From: an uncultured Collinsella sp. | Lineage (GTDB): Bacteria > Actinomycetota > Coriobacteriia > Coriobacteriales > Coriobacteriaceae | NCBI GenBank assembly: GCA_937995345.1 | Contig: CALKKS010000005.1 | Coordinates: 1-64,000 of the forward strand | Length of the DNA: 64,000 nt | Direction: 5' to 3' | Part shown: piece after piece, positions 1 to 8,684 of the stretch | Layout: the number at the start of each line of letters is the position of its first letter | Position numbering within the stretch: position 1 is the stretch's first letter | Program-made: the position numbers and the translations under genes | Notes under the pieces: generated by a model | What the model was told of the DNA's origin: nothing | The model's input: the letters and a program-made list of their open reading frames with translations, nothing else | The model's database searches: none

Positions 1-128
1 CAGCCCGCCCCGCCCCATCCACCTGCCGCCACCTGCTATCCGCCGATTTCCGTTGCGTCGCCGTGCTCCCATGCCATATCCTTTAGACAACTACGCGGCA
101 TCATCGCCGCCGCGCCTACAAGAGAGGA

Positions 129-2165
129 ATGTCCATGACCGCACCTGCATCCAAGCTGCTTCAGCCCATTACGGTTGGCCCCCTTGAGCTCAAGAACCGC
201 ATTATGTTCCCGCCGCTGACCACCGGCTACGAGGAGCGCGACGGTTCCATCGGCGAGCGCAGCCTAGCTTTTTACGAGCGCCTGGCCCGTGGCGGCGTGA
301 GCTACATCGTCATCGGCGACGTCGCTCCCGTCATGACCGCGAGCCCCACGCCCAAGCTGGCGACCGACGCTCAGATCCCCACGTTTAAGGCACTGGCCGA
401 CGCCGTCCACAAGCACGGCGCCAAGGTCGCGCTGCAGCTGTTCCACCCCGAGTACGATGTGCCCGGTGTTGGCCGCATGGTCATGGGCTCCATGGCCGCC
501 GCCAAGGCCGCGCAGGAGGCCAAGGCCGCCGGCGACGAGGAGACCTTTGCCGCCAAGATGGCCGAGTCCAACGAGATCCGCAAGCAGGCCTACGCCAAGC
601 TGCACCACGACATGCAGCACTTTGTGAACGAGGCTACCGTGGAGCAACTCACCCAGATTAGGGAGGCTATCGCCGCCTCGGCCGCCCGCGCGCAGCAGGC
701 CGGCATCGACGCCATCGAGGTCCACGGCGACCGTCTGGTGGGTTCGCTGTGCTCGGCCATCCTCAACAAGCGCACGGACGAGTACGGCGGCTCGTTCGAG
801 AACCGCGTTCGTTATGCGCTCGAGGTCGTCGCCGCCATTAAGGAAGCCGCGCCGCAGCTGATGGTGGAGTACAAGCTCCCCGTGATCATGGAGAACCCCG
901 ACGGCACGCCGCGCGGCAAGGGCGGCCTGCAGCCCGACGAGGCCTGCGAGTTTGCCAAGCTGCTCGAGGGCGCGGGCATCGATATGATCCAGGTCGCACA
1001 GGCCAACCACACCGGAAACATGGGCGACACCATTCCGCCCATGGGCGCCATGCCCTACAACTGGACGCTGCCCGTGGCCGAGCGCGTTAAAGCCCTGGTC
1101 TCCGTGCCGGTGGCAACTGTGGGCCGTGTTGTCTCGGTCGAGGCCGGCGAGAAGATTCTGGAAGACGGCGCGGCTGACATCGTCGCCTATGGCCGTTCGC
1201 TCATGTGCGACCCCGACATTGCGCTGAAGGCCGCCACGGGTGAGCCCATCCGCGAGTGCCTCAACTGCAACAAGGGCTGCGTCGACGCGATCCAAAACCG
1301 CAAGTACATCTCGTGCGTGCTCAATGCCGAGAACGGCGACGAGGCGACCATTGCCATCAAGCCGGGCGAGGGCGACAAGAAGATCGCCGTGGTGGGCGGC
1401 GGTATTGCCGGCCTGGAGGCCGCGCGCGTGGCGGCCAAGCGCGGCTACGATGTGACCGTCTACGAGGCGAGCGATCATCTGGGCGGCCAGATCGTGCTGG
1501 CGGCCGCGCCTCCGCGCAAGGACGAGATTATGCGCTCCGTCGAGTACTACGAGAAGATCCTGCCTGGTCTGGGCGTGAAAGTTGAGCTCAACCACGCCGC
1601 CACGGCAGAGGACCTCAACGCCGCCGACGCCGCGATTGTGGCCGTGGGCGCGCACGACGTGGTCATCCCCGTTCCGGGCGCCGACTCGGACAAGGTCGTC
1701 TCGAGCTGGGACGTGCTGGCCGGCAAGGTGGAGCTTACGGGCCGCGTCGCTGTCATTGGCGGCGGCCTGGTGGGCACCGAGACTGCCGAGTACCTGCTGC
1801 AGCACGGCTGCGAGGTGGCGATCGTGGAGATGCTCGACAAGATTGCCGCGGGCGAGTCCGAGACCATTCTGCCGCTGATCATGAGCGACTTTGCCGAGCA
1901 CAACGTGGAGCAGCACGTGAAGACCCGCCTGACCGCCATTGCTGACGAGGGCGTGGAGGCCATTCGCACCACCGAGGACGGCGCCGAGGAGCCGGTGAAG
2001 ATCGCCTGCGATTACGTGGTGATGGCCGTGGGCTCCAAGGCCAACGCGTTTGACCTGGACGGCGTGACGGTGCCCGTGACCTGCGTGGGCGATTGCTCGG
2101 GCGAGCGCACCGCCGACATTGCGAGCGCCATTCGCACGGCGTATCACGCGGCCAACGAGCTGTAG
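129..2165 (+). CDS. NADH:flavin oxidoreductase, old-yellow-enzyme/2,4-dienoyl-CoA reductase type (FMN, 4Fe-4S, FAD)
   Basis: Cytoplasmic three-cofactor reductase that should pass hydride from NAD(P)H through FAD and a 4Fe-4S cluster to FMN and then to an unsaturated organic substrate, which cannot be named from sequence. An FMN TIM barrel occupies residues 1 to about 370 (NKRTDEYGG motif present). The cluster cysteines are C377, C380, C384 and C396. Two Rossmann folds follow (VVGGGIAGLEAA and VIGGGLVGTETA). The 678-residue length is usual for the family. Oddities: the common active-site stretch HGAHGYL is replaced by HGDRLVG, and there is an Ala/Glu/Lys-rich helical insertion at roughly residues 115-170, so the substrate is unlikely to be a standard dienoyl-CoA. 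The ATG follows an AGAGAGG ribosome site closely; an in-frame ATG two codons later is an alternative. It appears monocistronic, with a terminator just after it. Confidence 0.9.
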   Translation: MSMTAPASKLLQPITVGPLELKNRIMFPPLTTGYEERDGSIGERSLAFYERLARGGVSYIVIGDVAPVMTASPTPKLATDAQIPTFKALADAVHKHGAKVALQLFHPEYDVPGVGRMVMGSMAAAKAAQEAKAAGDEETFAAKMAESNEIRKQAYAKLHHDMQHFVNEATVEQLTQIREAIAASAARAQQAGIDAIEVHGDRLVGSLCSAILNKRTDEYGGSFENRVRYALEVVAAIKEAAPQLMVEYKLPVIMENPDGTPRGKGGLQPDEACEFAKLLEGAGIDMIQVAQANHTGNMGDTIPPMGAMPYNWTLPVAERVKALVSVPVATVGRVVSVEAGEKILEDGAADIVAYGRSLMCDPDIALKAATGEPIRECLNCNKGCVDAIQNRKYISCVLNAENGDEATIAIKPGEGDKKIAVVGGGIAGLEAARVAAKRGYDVTVYEASDHLGGQIVLAAAPPRKDEIMRSVEYYEKILPGLGVKVELNHAATAEDLNAADAAIVAVGAHDVVIPVPGADSDKVVSSWDVLAGKVELTGRVAVIGGGLVGTETAEYLLQHGCEVAIVEMLDKIAAGESETILPLIMSDFAEHNVEQHVKTRLTAIADEGVEAIRTTEDGAEEPVKIACDYVVMAVGSKANAFDLDGVTVPVTCVGDCSGERTADIASAIRTAYHAANEL

Positions 2166-2191
2166 CCGAGAAAGCCATCGCGTATTGAGTG

Positions 2192-2227
2192 GGCGGGGAG
2201 TGCCGTATCGGTGCTCCCCGCCTTTTT
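2192..2227 (+). terminator. Rho-independent terminator after the oxidoreductase
   Basis: A 9-bp GC-rich stem (GGCGGGGAG with CTCCCCGCC) closes a 13-nt loop and is followed by five T residues, 27 bases after the stop codon. Confidence 0.85.
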
Positions 2228-2260
2228 GCCAATAAGAGCGCCCGCTGACCAGCGGGTTCA

Positions 2261-2364
2261 GAAAATCCGAATCTCATGCATCAGAAAATCCGAATCTTTA
2301 GAACATGAAATTCCGAATTATATGAACACGAAAATCCGAATCGCAACCACCCGAAAATCCGAAT
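2261..2364 (+). repeat. Five 12-bp iterons phased at exactly 23 bp
   Basis: The sequence GAAAATCCGAAT occurs at 2261, 2284, 2307 (one mismatch, GAAATTCCGAAT), 2330 and 2353. Every copy starts exactly 23 bp after the previous one, and the 11-bp spacers are unrelated to each other. The array ends 59 bp before the start of the DUF4143 ATPase gene, where its promoter should lie. Regular phasing with variable spacers is the pattern of a protein-binding iteron array, not of a decayed tandem duplication. The likeliest ligand is the adjacent gene product, but that is inference. Confidence 0.85.
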
Positions 2365-2423
2365 TTGCTACAGTGGAATAGAAGAATCAGAAAGCAGGAC
2401 CTGGAAATCTGCGGGGGTGGCTC

Positions 2424-3728
2424 ATGGCGGGCGAGAGGCTACATCGGGACGGATACATCCCACGTATCGTGGATGCGCAAATCGAGCGCTACCTTCGTGT
2501 CTTTGGCGCGGTCGAGATTGCGGGCACCAAGTGGTGCGGTAAGACGTGGGCCGCGCTTGAGCACGGGGCGTCCGTCTCGTATGTCGACGAGAATCTCGAC
2601 CTCGCGCGTGCCGACCCGGCGATGATGTTGCTGGGAGACCGTCCGCATATTATCGATGAGTGGCAGCGCGTTCCCCAAATTTGGGACTACGTTAGACACG
2701 AGGTTGACCGCACCCGGGGCACGCGCGGCGCCTATATTCTCACGGGTTCCGCCACGCCTGCGTTTGGCTCAAAGGCGGAGGCGCCCGCGCATAGTGGAGC
2801 CGGCCGCATCGGCCGCGTCCGCATGCACCCCATGACGCTTGCCGAGACAGGTGAGTCCAACGGCAAGGTGAGCCTGGCGGGCTTGTTTGAGCATCGTTTT
2901 GAGCCCTGCCGGTGCAATGGCGATACGCCGGGGCTTGTCGAAGCCGCTTGCCGCGGCGGCTGGCCCGAGGCGATCGATATGGTTTCGGCTGACGCCCAGC
3001 TCATCGCCCGCGAATATCTCAACACCACATTTTCGAGCAGCTTCCCGGCGGTCGGTCTCGACCCCGATATTGCTCGTCGAGTCTCCGCATCGATCGCGCG
3101 CAATCTGGGACAGGCAACCACGTATAAAACGATTCTTATGGATATGTTCGGTGCCGAGGAGGAACCCGTAGCGTTTGCCGACGAGACCAAGGTGCGTAGG
3201 TACCTGGATGCCCTCAAAGGCATGTTCATTCTCGAGGAGGTCCCCGGTTGGGTTCCCGCCGCGCGCGACAAACGGCGCTTTACCGTCAAGCCCAAGCGCT
3301 ATCTGGCAGATCCGAGCCTTGCTTGCGCCTTGCTAGGTATGTCCTTGCAGGCGCTGCTTGCCGACTGGCAGACATTTGGTCTGGTGTTTGAGAATTTGGT
3401 CATACGCGACCTTTCGGTCTACGCACGTTCGCTCGACCTGCTGGATAGCACGCCCGTGCGCTATTATCGCGACGATTCGGGCCTTGAGTGCGACGCTATC
3501 GTGCAGCTAGCCGACGGACGGTGGGCCGCCTTTGAGATTAAGGTGAGCGAAGATAAGGCGAGTGCCGGCGTCGAGAGCCTCAAGCGCGTTCGCAAGAAGG
3601 TCTGTGGAAATCCTCGTTCACGCACACGCGAACCGGAGTTTATGGCCGTGATTGTGGGGGTGGGTGAGTACGCCCACGAGGTCGAGGACGGTATCTACGT
3701 GATACCCGTGCGCGCGTTGGGGTGTTAA
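2424..3728 (+). CDS. AAA-family ATPase with C-terminal DUF4143 domain
   Basis: 434 residues. An N-terminal P-loop ATPase domain has Walker A GTKWCGKT near residue 33 and a Walker B-like stretch IIDEWQ near residue 76, and also LTGSATP, the sensor-like motif typical of this family. The C-terminal DUF4143 region (from about residue 250) ends in a PD-(D/E)XK-like arrangement, GLECDAIV then AAFEIKVS. Proteins of this family are abundant in gut anaerobes and have no settled function; DNA binding or nuclease-like roles are suggested by the fold. The ATG at 2424 is preceded by a G-rich ribosome site (GGGGGTGG). The five upstream iterons suggest autoregulation. It sits directly before a repeat-bracketed AlbA_2 gene. 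Confidence 0.88.
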   Translation: MAGERLHRDGYIPRIVDAQIERYLRVFGAVEIAGTKWCGKTWAALEHGASVSYVDENLDLARADPAMMLLGDRPHIIDEWQRVPQIWDYVRHEVDRTRGTRGAYILTGSATPAFGSKAEAPAHSGAGRIGRVRMHPMTLAETGESNGKVSLAGLFEHRFEPCRCNGDTPGLVEAACRGGWPEAIDMVSADAQLIAREYLNTTFSSSFPAVGLDPDIARRVSASIARNLGQATTYKTILMDMFGAEEEPVAFADETKVRRYLDALKGMFILEEVPGWVPAARDKRRFTVKPKRYLADPSLACALLGMSLQALLADWQTFGLVFENLVIRDLSVYARSLDLLDSTPVRYYRDDSGLECDAIVQLADGRWAAFEIKVSEDKASAGVESLKRVRKKVCGNPRSRTREPEFMAVIVGVGEYAHEVEDGIYVIPVRALGC

Positions 3729-3734
3729 GGGTGT

Positions 3735-3876
3735 TCGACTGGCTTAAACGCATCCTTAACCTCATCTTCACCTCAAATGAGGCTAAGATGAGGTTAAGAT
3801 GAAGCAAGCAAACAACTGGGCAAACGCTGAAAATAGAGTGCTCTTAACCTCAAAATGAGGTTAAGATGAGGCAAAG
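3735..3876 (+). repeat. 142-bp direct repeat, upstream copy (TTAACCTCA family)
   Basis: This copy aligns without gaps to 5386-5527, with about 12 mismatches counted by eye. Inside it are two palindromes: CTTAACCTCATCTT at 3755 pairs perfectly with 3785-3798 around a smaller CCTCA-AA-TGAGG palindrome, and CTTAACCTCA at 3843 pairs with TGAGGTTAAG at 3856. It ends 24 bp before the AlbA_2 start codon, so it covers that gene's likely promoter. Confidence 0.9.
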
Positions 3877-3899
3877 GCAATGGACTGGGAGGCGTACAA

Positions 3900-5393
3900 A
3901 TGGCACTGCCAATAAGCATACAAACGCTGCTTGGCGGCGGCGTGGTCGAGTGGGCTCGCATCGAGCTCAAAGAGACATGGGATCCGCAGGCTTCGCTCAA
4001 GACGATTTGTGCCTTTGCCAACGACGTTGACAACTGGGGTGGCGGCTATCTCATTATCGGAGTTTCCGACAACGGTGAGGGAAAGCCTGCCCAGCTCAAA
4101 GGCGTGCCGGACAGCAAAATCGATGCGTATCTCAAAGATATGCTCAACAAGTGCAAGCTGATTCAACCGAGCTACATACCTATTACCGAGGTTGCCGAAT
4201 ATAAGGACAAGAAATTTATTGTTGTTTGGGCCCCGGGTGGAAGCGTGCGGCCCTATTCGTCTCCAAAGGTCGTAACGGGCGGCAAGTCGGAGCGTGTCTA
4301 TTGGATCAGAAAGATGGCAAGCACTATCGCGCCGAGTGAGGAAGAAAAGCGCGAGCTCTACAACCTGGCCAACAATGTTCCGTTCGACGATCGTGTCAAT
4401 CACGCAGCCGAGCTGAGCGACTTGAGCGTTCCCCTCATCAAAAGTTACCTAAAAGAAGTGAACAGCTCGCTGTATCCGATGGTCGACACTATGGACCTTG
4501 CCGATCTTTGCCGCAGCATGAATATCGCAGATGGTCCAGATGAGTACATTAAGCCTAAAAACGTTGGACTTCTATTCTTCTCGATGGACCCTGAGAAGTG
4601 GTTTCCGTATGCACATATCGATGTCGTAGAACTTCCCGATGGTGAAGGGGGAGACCGGCTTTTTGAACATACGTTTGCGGGACCGGTTGATCAGCAACTG
4701 CGCGAGGCGCTTCGTTACATTCAGAATTCTATAATTGAGGAGACGGTGATAAAGCGCCCGGACGTTGCTGAGGCAGAACGGCATTTTAACTATCCCTATG
4801 CCGCGATCGAGGAGGCGCTTTCAAACGCCGTGTATCACAAGGGCTACGATTCTCGCGAGCCAATTGAGGTCCGTGTGCTGCCGGATAGGATTGAAATTCT
4901 GAGTCACCCGGGGGCTGACCGGTCGATTACGATCGAAAATCTTATGCAGTATCGGGCAGTGAGCAGAAGATATCGTAATCGTCGCGTGGGTGATTTTCTC
5001 AAAGAGCTGCGTCTTACCGAGGGCCGTAACACGGGATTTCACAAGATCTTGCATGCGCTTAAAGTTAACGGCTCGCCGGCGCCGAGGTTCGAGACGGATG
5101 AGGACAGGATTTATTTCCTTACGACGCTCTTTGCCTGGCGCTCGAATAAAGCCACCGATGACGACGGTCATCATGCGCAGCGCGGCTACGCGGGTGCATC
5201 GGGGATTGCCGCGCGCCGTGACCGCGTGCTGGCGTTTTTTGCGGAGCATCCCGAGGCAACGCTGCTCGAGCTTTGTAACGCGATTGGCATTACAAAGAGT
5301 ATGGCCGACAGGGACGTTAGGGCTCTTAAGCAGGATGGCCGTTTAAAGCGAGAAGGCTCAAGCTTTGCGGGGCATTGGAGAGTTCTCGACTAG
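3900..5393 (+). CDS. AlbA_2/Schlafen-type DNA-binding protein with GHKL-like ATPase domain and winged helix
   Basis: 497 residues, a putative transcription regulator. The N-terminal AlbA_2 domain (about residues 10-130) carries the family core IELKETWDP...AFANDVDNWGGGYLIIGVSD. A central-to-C-terminal HATPase_c_4-like domain shows the N-box EEALSNAVYHKGYD (near residue 305) and a strand RIEILSHPG. A winged helix follows at about 440-495 (ATLLELCNAIGITKSMADRDVRAL, quoted in parts). ATG at 3900 has GGGAGG seven bases upstream. The gene is more A+T-rich than its neighbours. It is bracketed by two 142-bp direct repeats, the second of which overlaps the stop codon. The family name is well supported; the regulatory role and repeat binding are inference. 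Confidence 0.85.
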   Translation: MALPISIQTLLGGGVVEWARIELKETWDPQASLKTICAFANDVDNWGGGYLIIGVSDNGEGKPAQLKGVPDSKIDAYLKDMLNKCKLIQPSYIPITEVAEYKDKKFIVVWAPGGSVRPYSSPKVVTGGKSERVYWIRKMASTIAPSEEEKRELYNLANNVPFDDRVNHAAELSDLSVPLIKSYLKEVNSSLYPMVDTMDLADLCRSMNIADGPDEYIKPKNVGLLFFSMDPEKWFPYAHIDVVELPDGEGGDRLFEHTFAGPVDQQLREALRYIQNSIIEETVIKRPDVAEAERHFNYPYAAIEEALSNAVYHKGYDSREPIEVRVLPDRIEILSHPGADRSITIENLMQYRAVSRRYRNRRVGDFLKELRLTEGRNTGFHKILHALKVNGSPAPRFETDEDRIYFLTTLFAWRSNKATDDDGHHAQRGYAGASGIAARRDRVLAFFAEHPEATLLELCNAIGITKSMADRDVRALKQDGRLKREGSSFAGHWRVLD

Positions 5394-5527
5394 CTTGAGC
5401 GCACCCTTAACCTCATCTTCACCTCAAATGAGGCTAAGATGAGGTTAAGATGAGGCAAGCAAACAACTGGGGAAATGCTGATAATAGGGCGCTGTTAGCC
5501 TCAAAATGAGGTTAAGATGAGGCAAAG
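5386..5527 (+). repeat. 142-bp direct repeat, downstream copy (TTAACCTCA family)
   Basis: Second copy of the 3735-3876 repeat, same length and orientation. It begins eight bases before the end of the AlbA_2 gene, so the TAG stop codon lies inside the repeat (TCGACTAG). Both palindromes are kept, although the second is weakened here (GTTAGCCTCA). The next gene starts about 200 bp further on; nothing else recognisable lies in 5528-5725 apart from that gene's presumed promoter. Confidence 0.9.
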
Positions 5528-5725
5528 CTTGAACGGGCGTGCGAACCGATGCGCGAACAGTGCGCGATGGACGGGTTGCTATTCGCAATCTTTAAGACAT
5601 CATTAAGGCTTGCGATATGGAACAAACCGCAGGTCAATGCTATTCTTTTACCTTATCGTACGGTGTTGTATTTTGCCTGAATACTCCCCCTGCGAACAAC
5701 GGATTAAGCGCGACCAGCGGAAAGG

Positions 5726-6784
5726 ATGGCACGCCCGCAAGCAGGGCAAACGCAAGCGATGAGTGGCATGGATCGACATAGCGAGCCCCAGCAGCACAAG
5801 ACGGCGGCCGAGTACCGCCAAGCTGCCGACGAGCACGTGCGGACCCTCAAGGATTTCTGGAAGGATTTCCTGGTGAGCGGTCTGTTTGTGCTGGCTGCCA
5901 TCGTTGCCATCTTTGCATGCCTGGCCTGGTTTGCCGCGAACAATCGAGTGAGTGCCACAGGGAGCACGATCGGGGCGAAGGCGGAGCGGTACACGCTGAT
6001 TGCCGAAGGCGAAGGCGAAACCGACGCGCGTGTGGGCTATTACGAGCGCACGGACGAAGAAAAGAATATCGTCGACAGACTGGATACGACCGACGCCATG
6101 ACGGTGACGCTCGGCTCTAACCTCAACAACGAAACCGCCGGCTCTCTGTATCCGGGCGCCCGTGGCAAGATTACGTTTACGGTAACGCCGCGCACGGATA
6201 ACCTCGGCGATATCACGGTCAACCTATCGCGCGTGCTTAAGGCTAAGGGCGATATCTATAAGGAAGCCGATGGCAATCTGTCAGCCGATGCGAGTACGCT
6301 CCTTGGCCTGGTAAAAGGCCACCTGCTGTTCTTTACGAGCTGCCAGAACGGGTATTACTCGGGTCGCGTGGAAAACAGCCAAATCACGATTGAAAAGAAA
6401 AAGTTTTGCGAAGGCGAGGATACGACCAAGCCAACAGACAGGTCCGTCCCCGTCACTCTGTACTGGGTATGGCCGGAGTACTTCCAGAACTTTGTTCTTA
6501 CGAGCAATACGAATTACTACAAAAATCTGTTCCTGACAGAAGGCGCAGATTACGCCGACCTGAAGACAGATGTGAACGGCAATAAAGCGCACTACTTTTA
6601 CGATGCTACGAGCAGCACGATGACCGCCGCCGACTCCGCCAACACCCCCTCGACCGTCACGGATGCCTACGCCAACGTGGACACCTACTCCGCGCTCTAC
6701 AACAACGCGGACGAGAAGATCGGCAACGAGGTCATTTCCATCCAACTCAGAATAACCGCGCAGGAGGGTACCACCAATGGATAA
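5726..6784 (+). CDS. Exported one-TM surface protein, first gene of the giant-protein operon
   Basis: 352 residues, not recognised as a named family. A hydrophilic leader of about 47 residues precedes a hydrophobic segment (VLAAIVAIFACLAWF) and then AANNRVSATG. The pattern, a hydrophobic stretch ending in AWF.NN.V, resembles SipW-dependent TasA/camelysin-type exported proteins, so the rest probably lies outside the membrane as beta-rich domains. ATG at 5726 touches its only purine-rich site (GGAAAGG), which is too close; ATG at 5759 or 5768 is possible but has no better ribosome site. It overlaps the next gene by 8 bp, so the two are probably translationally coupled. No signal peptidase or sortase is present nearby. 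Confidence 0.7.
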   Translation: MARPQAGQTQAMSGMDRHSEPQQHKTAAEYRQAADEHVRTLKDFWKDFLVSGLFVLAAIVAIFACLAWFAANNRVSATGSTIGAKAERYTLIAEGEGETDARVGYYERTDEEKNIVDRLDTTDAMTVTLGSNLNNETAGSLYPGARGKITFTVTPRTDNLGDITVNLSRVLKAKGDIYKEADGNLSADASTLLGLVKGHLLFFTSCQNGYYSGRVENSQITIEKKKFCEGEDTTKPTDRSVPVTLYWVWPEYFQNFVLTSNTNYYKNLFLTEGADYADLKTDVNGNKAHYFYDATSSTMTAADSANTPSTVTDAYANVDTYSALYNNADEKIGNEVISIQLRITAQEGTTNG

Positions 6785-7574
6785 CATCCGCGCACATATG
6801 ACTGCCGCCCACGATTGGGTCGAGAACCACCGCGCACAGACCCTCGCGGTTTTGGTACTGCTCGCCGCCATCATTTTTATCATCGGCCTAACCATGACAT
6901 GGTTCGTAAGCGGCAAAAGCCTGTCCACGGTGGGCAAGATTCAAACGCCTGCACAGCTCAAGATTATGGGTCCCAATCAGACGAGCATCGAGCCTATCGA
7001 GATTTCGTATGACGAGTCGCGCGGCGATGTTAAAAACGCCGGCGGTACCGTGTCTGTCCGCCGTGCCTTTTGCGTAAAGAGCAACAACGATGAGAACAAC
7101 GGCGGTCAGGCGTTCGAGCTGCAGGTGGCAAATACCACCAATATTAAGGGCCTCGATATTAAGGTGTACAAGGTAAACGATACGACGGCGTCGGGCACGG
7201 GCGACGTGGCCGGTTTGGATGGCGCTGGTAGAAAGTATGCGTGGACCAGGGGTTCAGAGGTGACACCTTTTTATCTGATCAATGCGGATCAGGCGGATAA
7301 ATCGCTAGCCAAAGATCTTGAAGAAAACGACCCCACGTATCAGAAGTACAAGAACGTTCAGAAAAACGCTCGTCCGCTGTATCGGTACCACAAGTTCGAT
7401 AAGAGCGAACTCGACGGTTACAACAAAGCGACCGATACGGCCAACGACGCCACGAACTTCATTATCGAATGCACGTGGAACCCGAGCGTTGTGACCGAAG
7501 ACAACACCAAGGTCTCAAACATTAAAGAGACCGACATGGTTTACCTAATCGCTCGCGGCACAAGCGGCAATTAA
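6777..7574 (+). CDS. Exported one-TM surface protein, second gene of the operon
   Basis: 265 residues, no named family. About 20 polar residues precede one hydrophobic segment (AVLVLLAAIIFIIGLTMTWF, residues about 22-41) and then VSGKSLSTVG, the same layout as the upstream protein. The exterior part is beta-strand-like, with a charged, tyrosine-rich stretch (YQKYKNVQKNARPLYRYHK). The ATG lies inside the end of the previous gene. The gene ends 21 bp before the third member. It probably forms part of the same envelope structure; the function is unknown. Confidence 0.72.
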   Translation: MDNIRAHMTAAHDWVENHRAQTLAVLVLLAAIIFIIGLTMTWFVSGKSLSTVGKIQTPAQLKIMGPNQTSIEPIEISYDESRGDVKNAGGTVSVRRAFCVKSNNDENNGGQAFELQVANTTNIKGLDIKVYKVNDTTASGTGDVAGLDGAGRKYAWTRGSEVTPFYLINADQADKSLAKDLEENDPTYQKYKNVQKNARPLYRYHKFDKSELDGYNKATDTANDATNFIIECTWNPSVVTEDNTKVSNIKETDMVYLIARGTSGN

Positions 7575-7595
7575 CGCAGGAAGGGAGGACGTCAC

Positions 7596-8615
7596 ATGAC
7601 AGAGGACAAGAACAAACAATTCGATACTGCCGAGGACTTGGTTTGCGACCAGCCGGATCGGACGGCTGCGCCTGAGCAAGCGTCTCCTGTCGAGTCCTCC
7701 CGCCGTAAGCGCCCGTTTTGCCTGGGTTCCAAAGCACGCAAACGCCTGTGGGCAGTCGCGGTGCTGCTGTGCGTTGTCGTGATGGTGATGGGCACCTACC
7801 TTACCTACACGGCGTTTTTGGGCGGCGACTTCCTTAAATCGGTTGTCGTTTCGGGCACGTCGCAGGCGCTGTTTGCCTCGGACATGCTTACGGGCTACAC
7901 GAATGAGACGCTGAACGACGGGGACATTGCAGTCCGAAGCGTCATCGCCGACGCGAGTGGGGAAAAATGCTCCTTTACCTTCCGCATTTACAACCATCTG
8001 CTGGGCGACAAGAACAAGGTCAACGACAAGGACGTTAACGCGACGCTGAGCGTGAAGGCGACGGGAACGACGAAAGCTTGGAGCATCAGCGGTGAGCCTG
8101 CGCTGACGGCGGACGGCACGGTTGACCTTTCCTTCCCCGCCAACAAAGCGACGATGTATACCTACACGGTTACGTTTGCCAAGACGGACCTCAACAAGGC
8201 GTCCTTCACCGTCAAGGCCAAGGTCGGATCCAACAGCCCCGGAACCAACCTTAAATGGCTTGCGGCCAAGATTGCGCCCGCCGAGCGCGCGGAGGTAACG
8301 GCCTCGGGCGTTTCGGGCGAGTGGGTCGATAGGAACTCGGACATCAAAGCTTTCGACGCCTACAACTATCGAGTGACCGTTACAGGCACTACGACCAAGG
8401 TGAAGCTCGAGTGGGGAGACGGGGTTGAGCTCGATCCGTTCTTTGAGCAGAACCACAAGAACGGTAATGCACAGGCGACCATCAACGGAAACTCGGTCAC
8501 ATACGACGCGTCCCCCGGCTCGGAAATCATCACCTTCTACCGGAAGGAAAATTCGAAGCCGACCAGCTGGGACGAGGACGGTATTAAGGTCTCGTGTTCG
8601 ACCGCGACGAGCTAA
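7596..8615 (+). CDS. Exported one-TM surface protein, third gene of the operon
   Basis: 339 residues. A longer cytoplasmic N-terminus (about 50 residues, ending in the basic RKRPFCLGSKARKRLW) precedes a membrane segment (AVAVLLCVVVMVMGTYLTY) followed by TAFLGGDFLKSVVVSG. The exterior region is Thr/Lys-rich and strand-like, as in immunoglobulin-type surface modules. A strong ribosome site (AAGGGAGG) precedes the ATG at 7596. Its stop lies 69 bp before the giant gene. The three small proteins share architecture but little obvious sequence, which suggests different positions in one assembly. That is inference. Confidence 0.72.
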   Translation: MTEDKNKQFDTAEDLVCDQPDRTAAPEQASPVESSRRKRPFCLGSKARKRLWAVAVLLCVVVMVMGTYLTYTAFLGGDFLKSVVVSGTSQALFASDMLTGYTNETLNDGDIAVRSVIADASGEKCSFTFRIYNHLLGDKNKVNDKDVNATLSVKATGTTKAWSISGEPALTADGTVDLSFPANKATMYTYTVTFAKTDLNKASFTVKAKVGSNSPGTNLKWLAAKIAPAERAEVTASGVSGEWVDRNSDIKAFDAYNYRVTVTGTTTKVKLEWGDGVELDPFFEQNHKNGNAQATINGNSVTYDASPGSEIITFYRKENSKPTSWDEDGIKVSCSTATS

Positions 8616-8684
8616 CCGAAACGAGCCGCAAGCATAGATTTTGAGACCCCGCGCGGGGCAAGAGATAGAACGAGGTAGGACCAG

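Noticed and set aside
264..2147. 627-residue minus-strand frame opposite the oxidoreductase
   Set aside because: His/Gly/Leu-rich shadow translation; the plus strand encodes all cofactor motifs.
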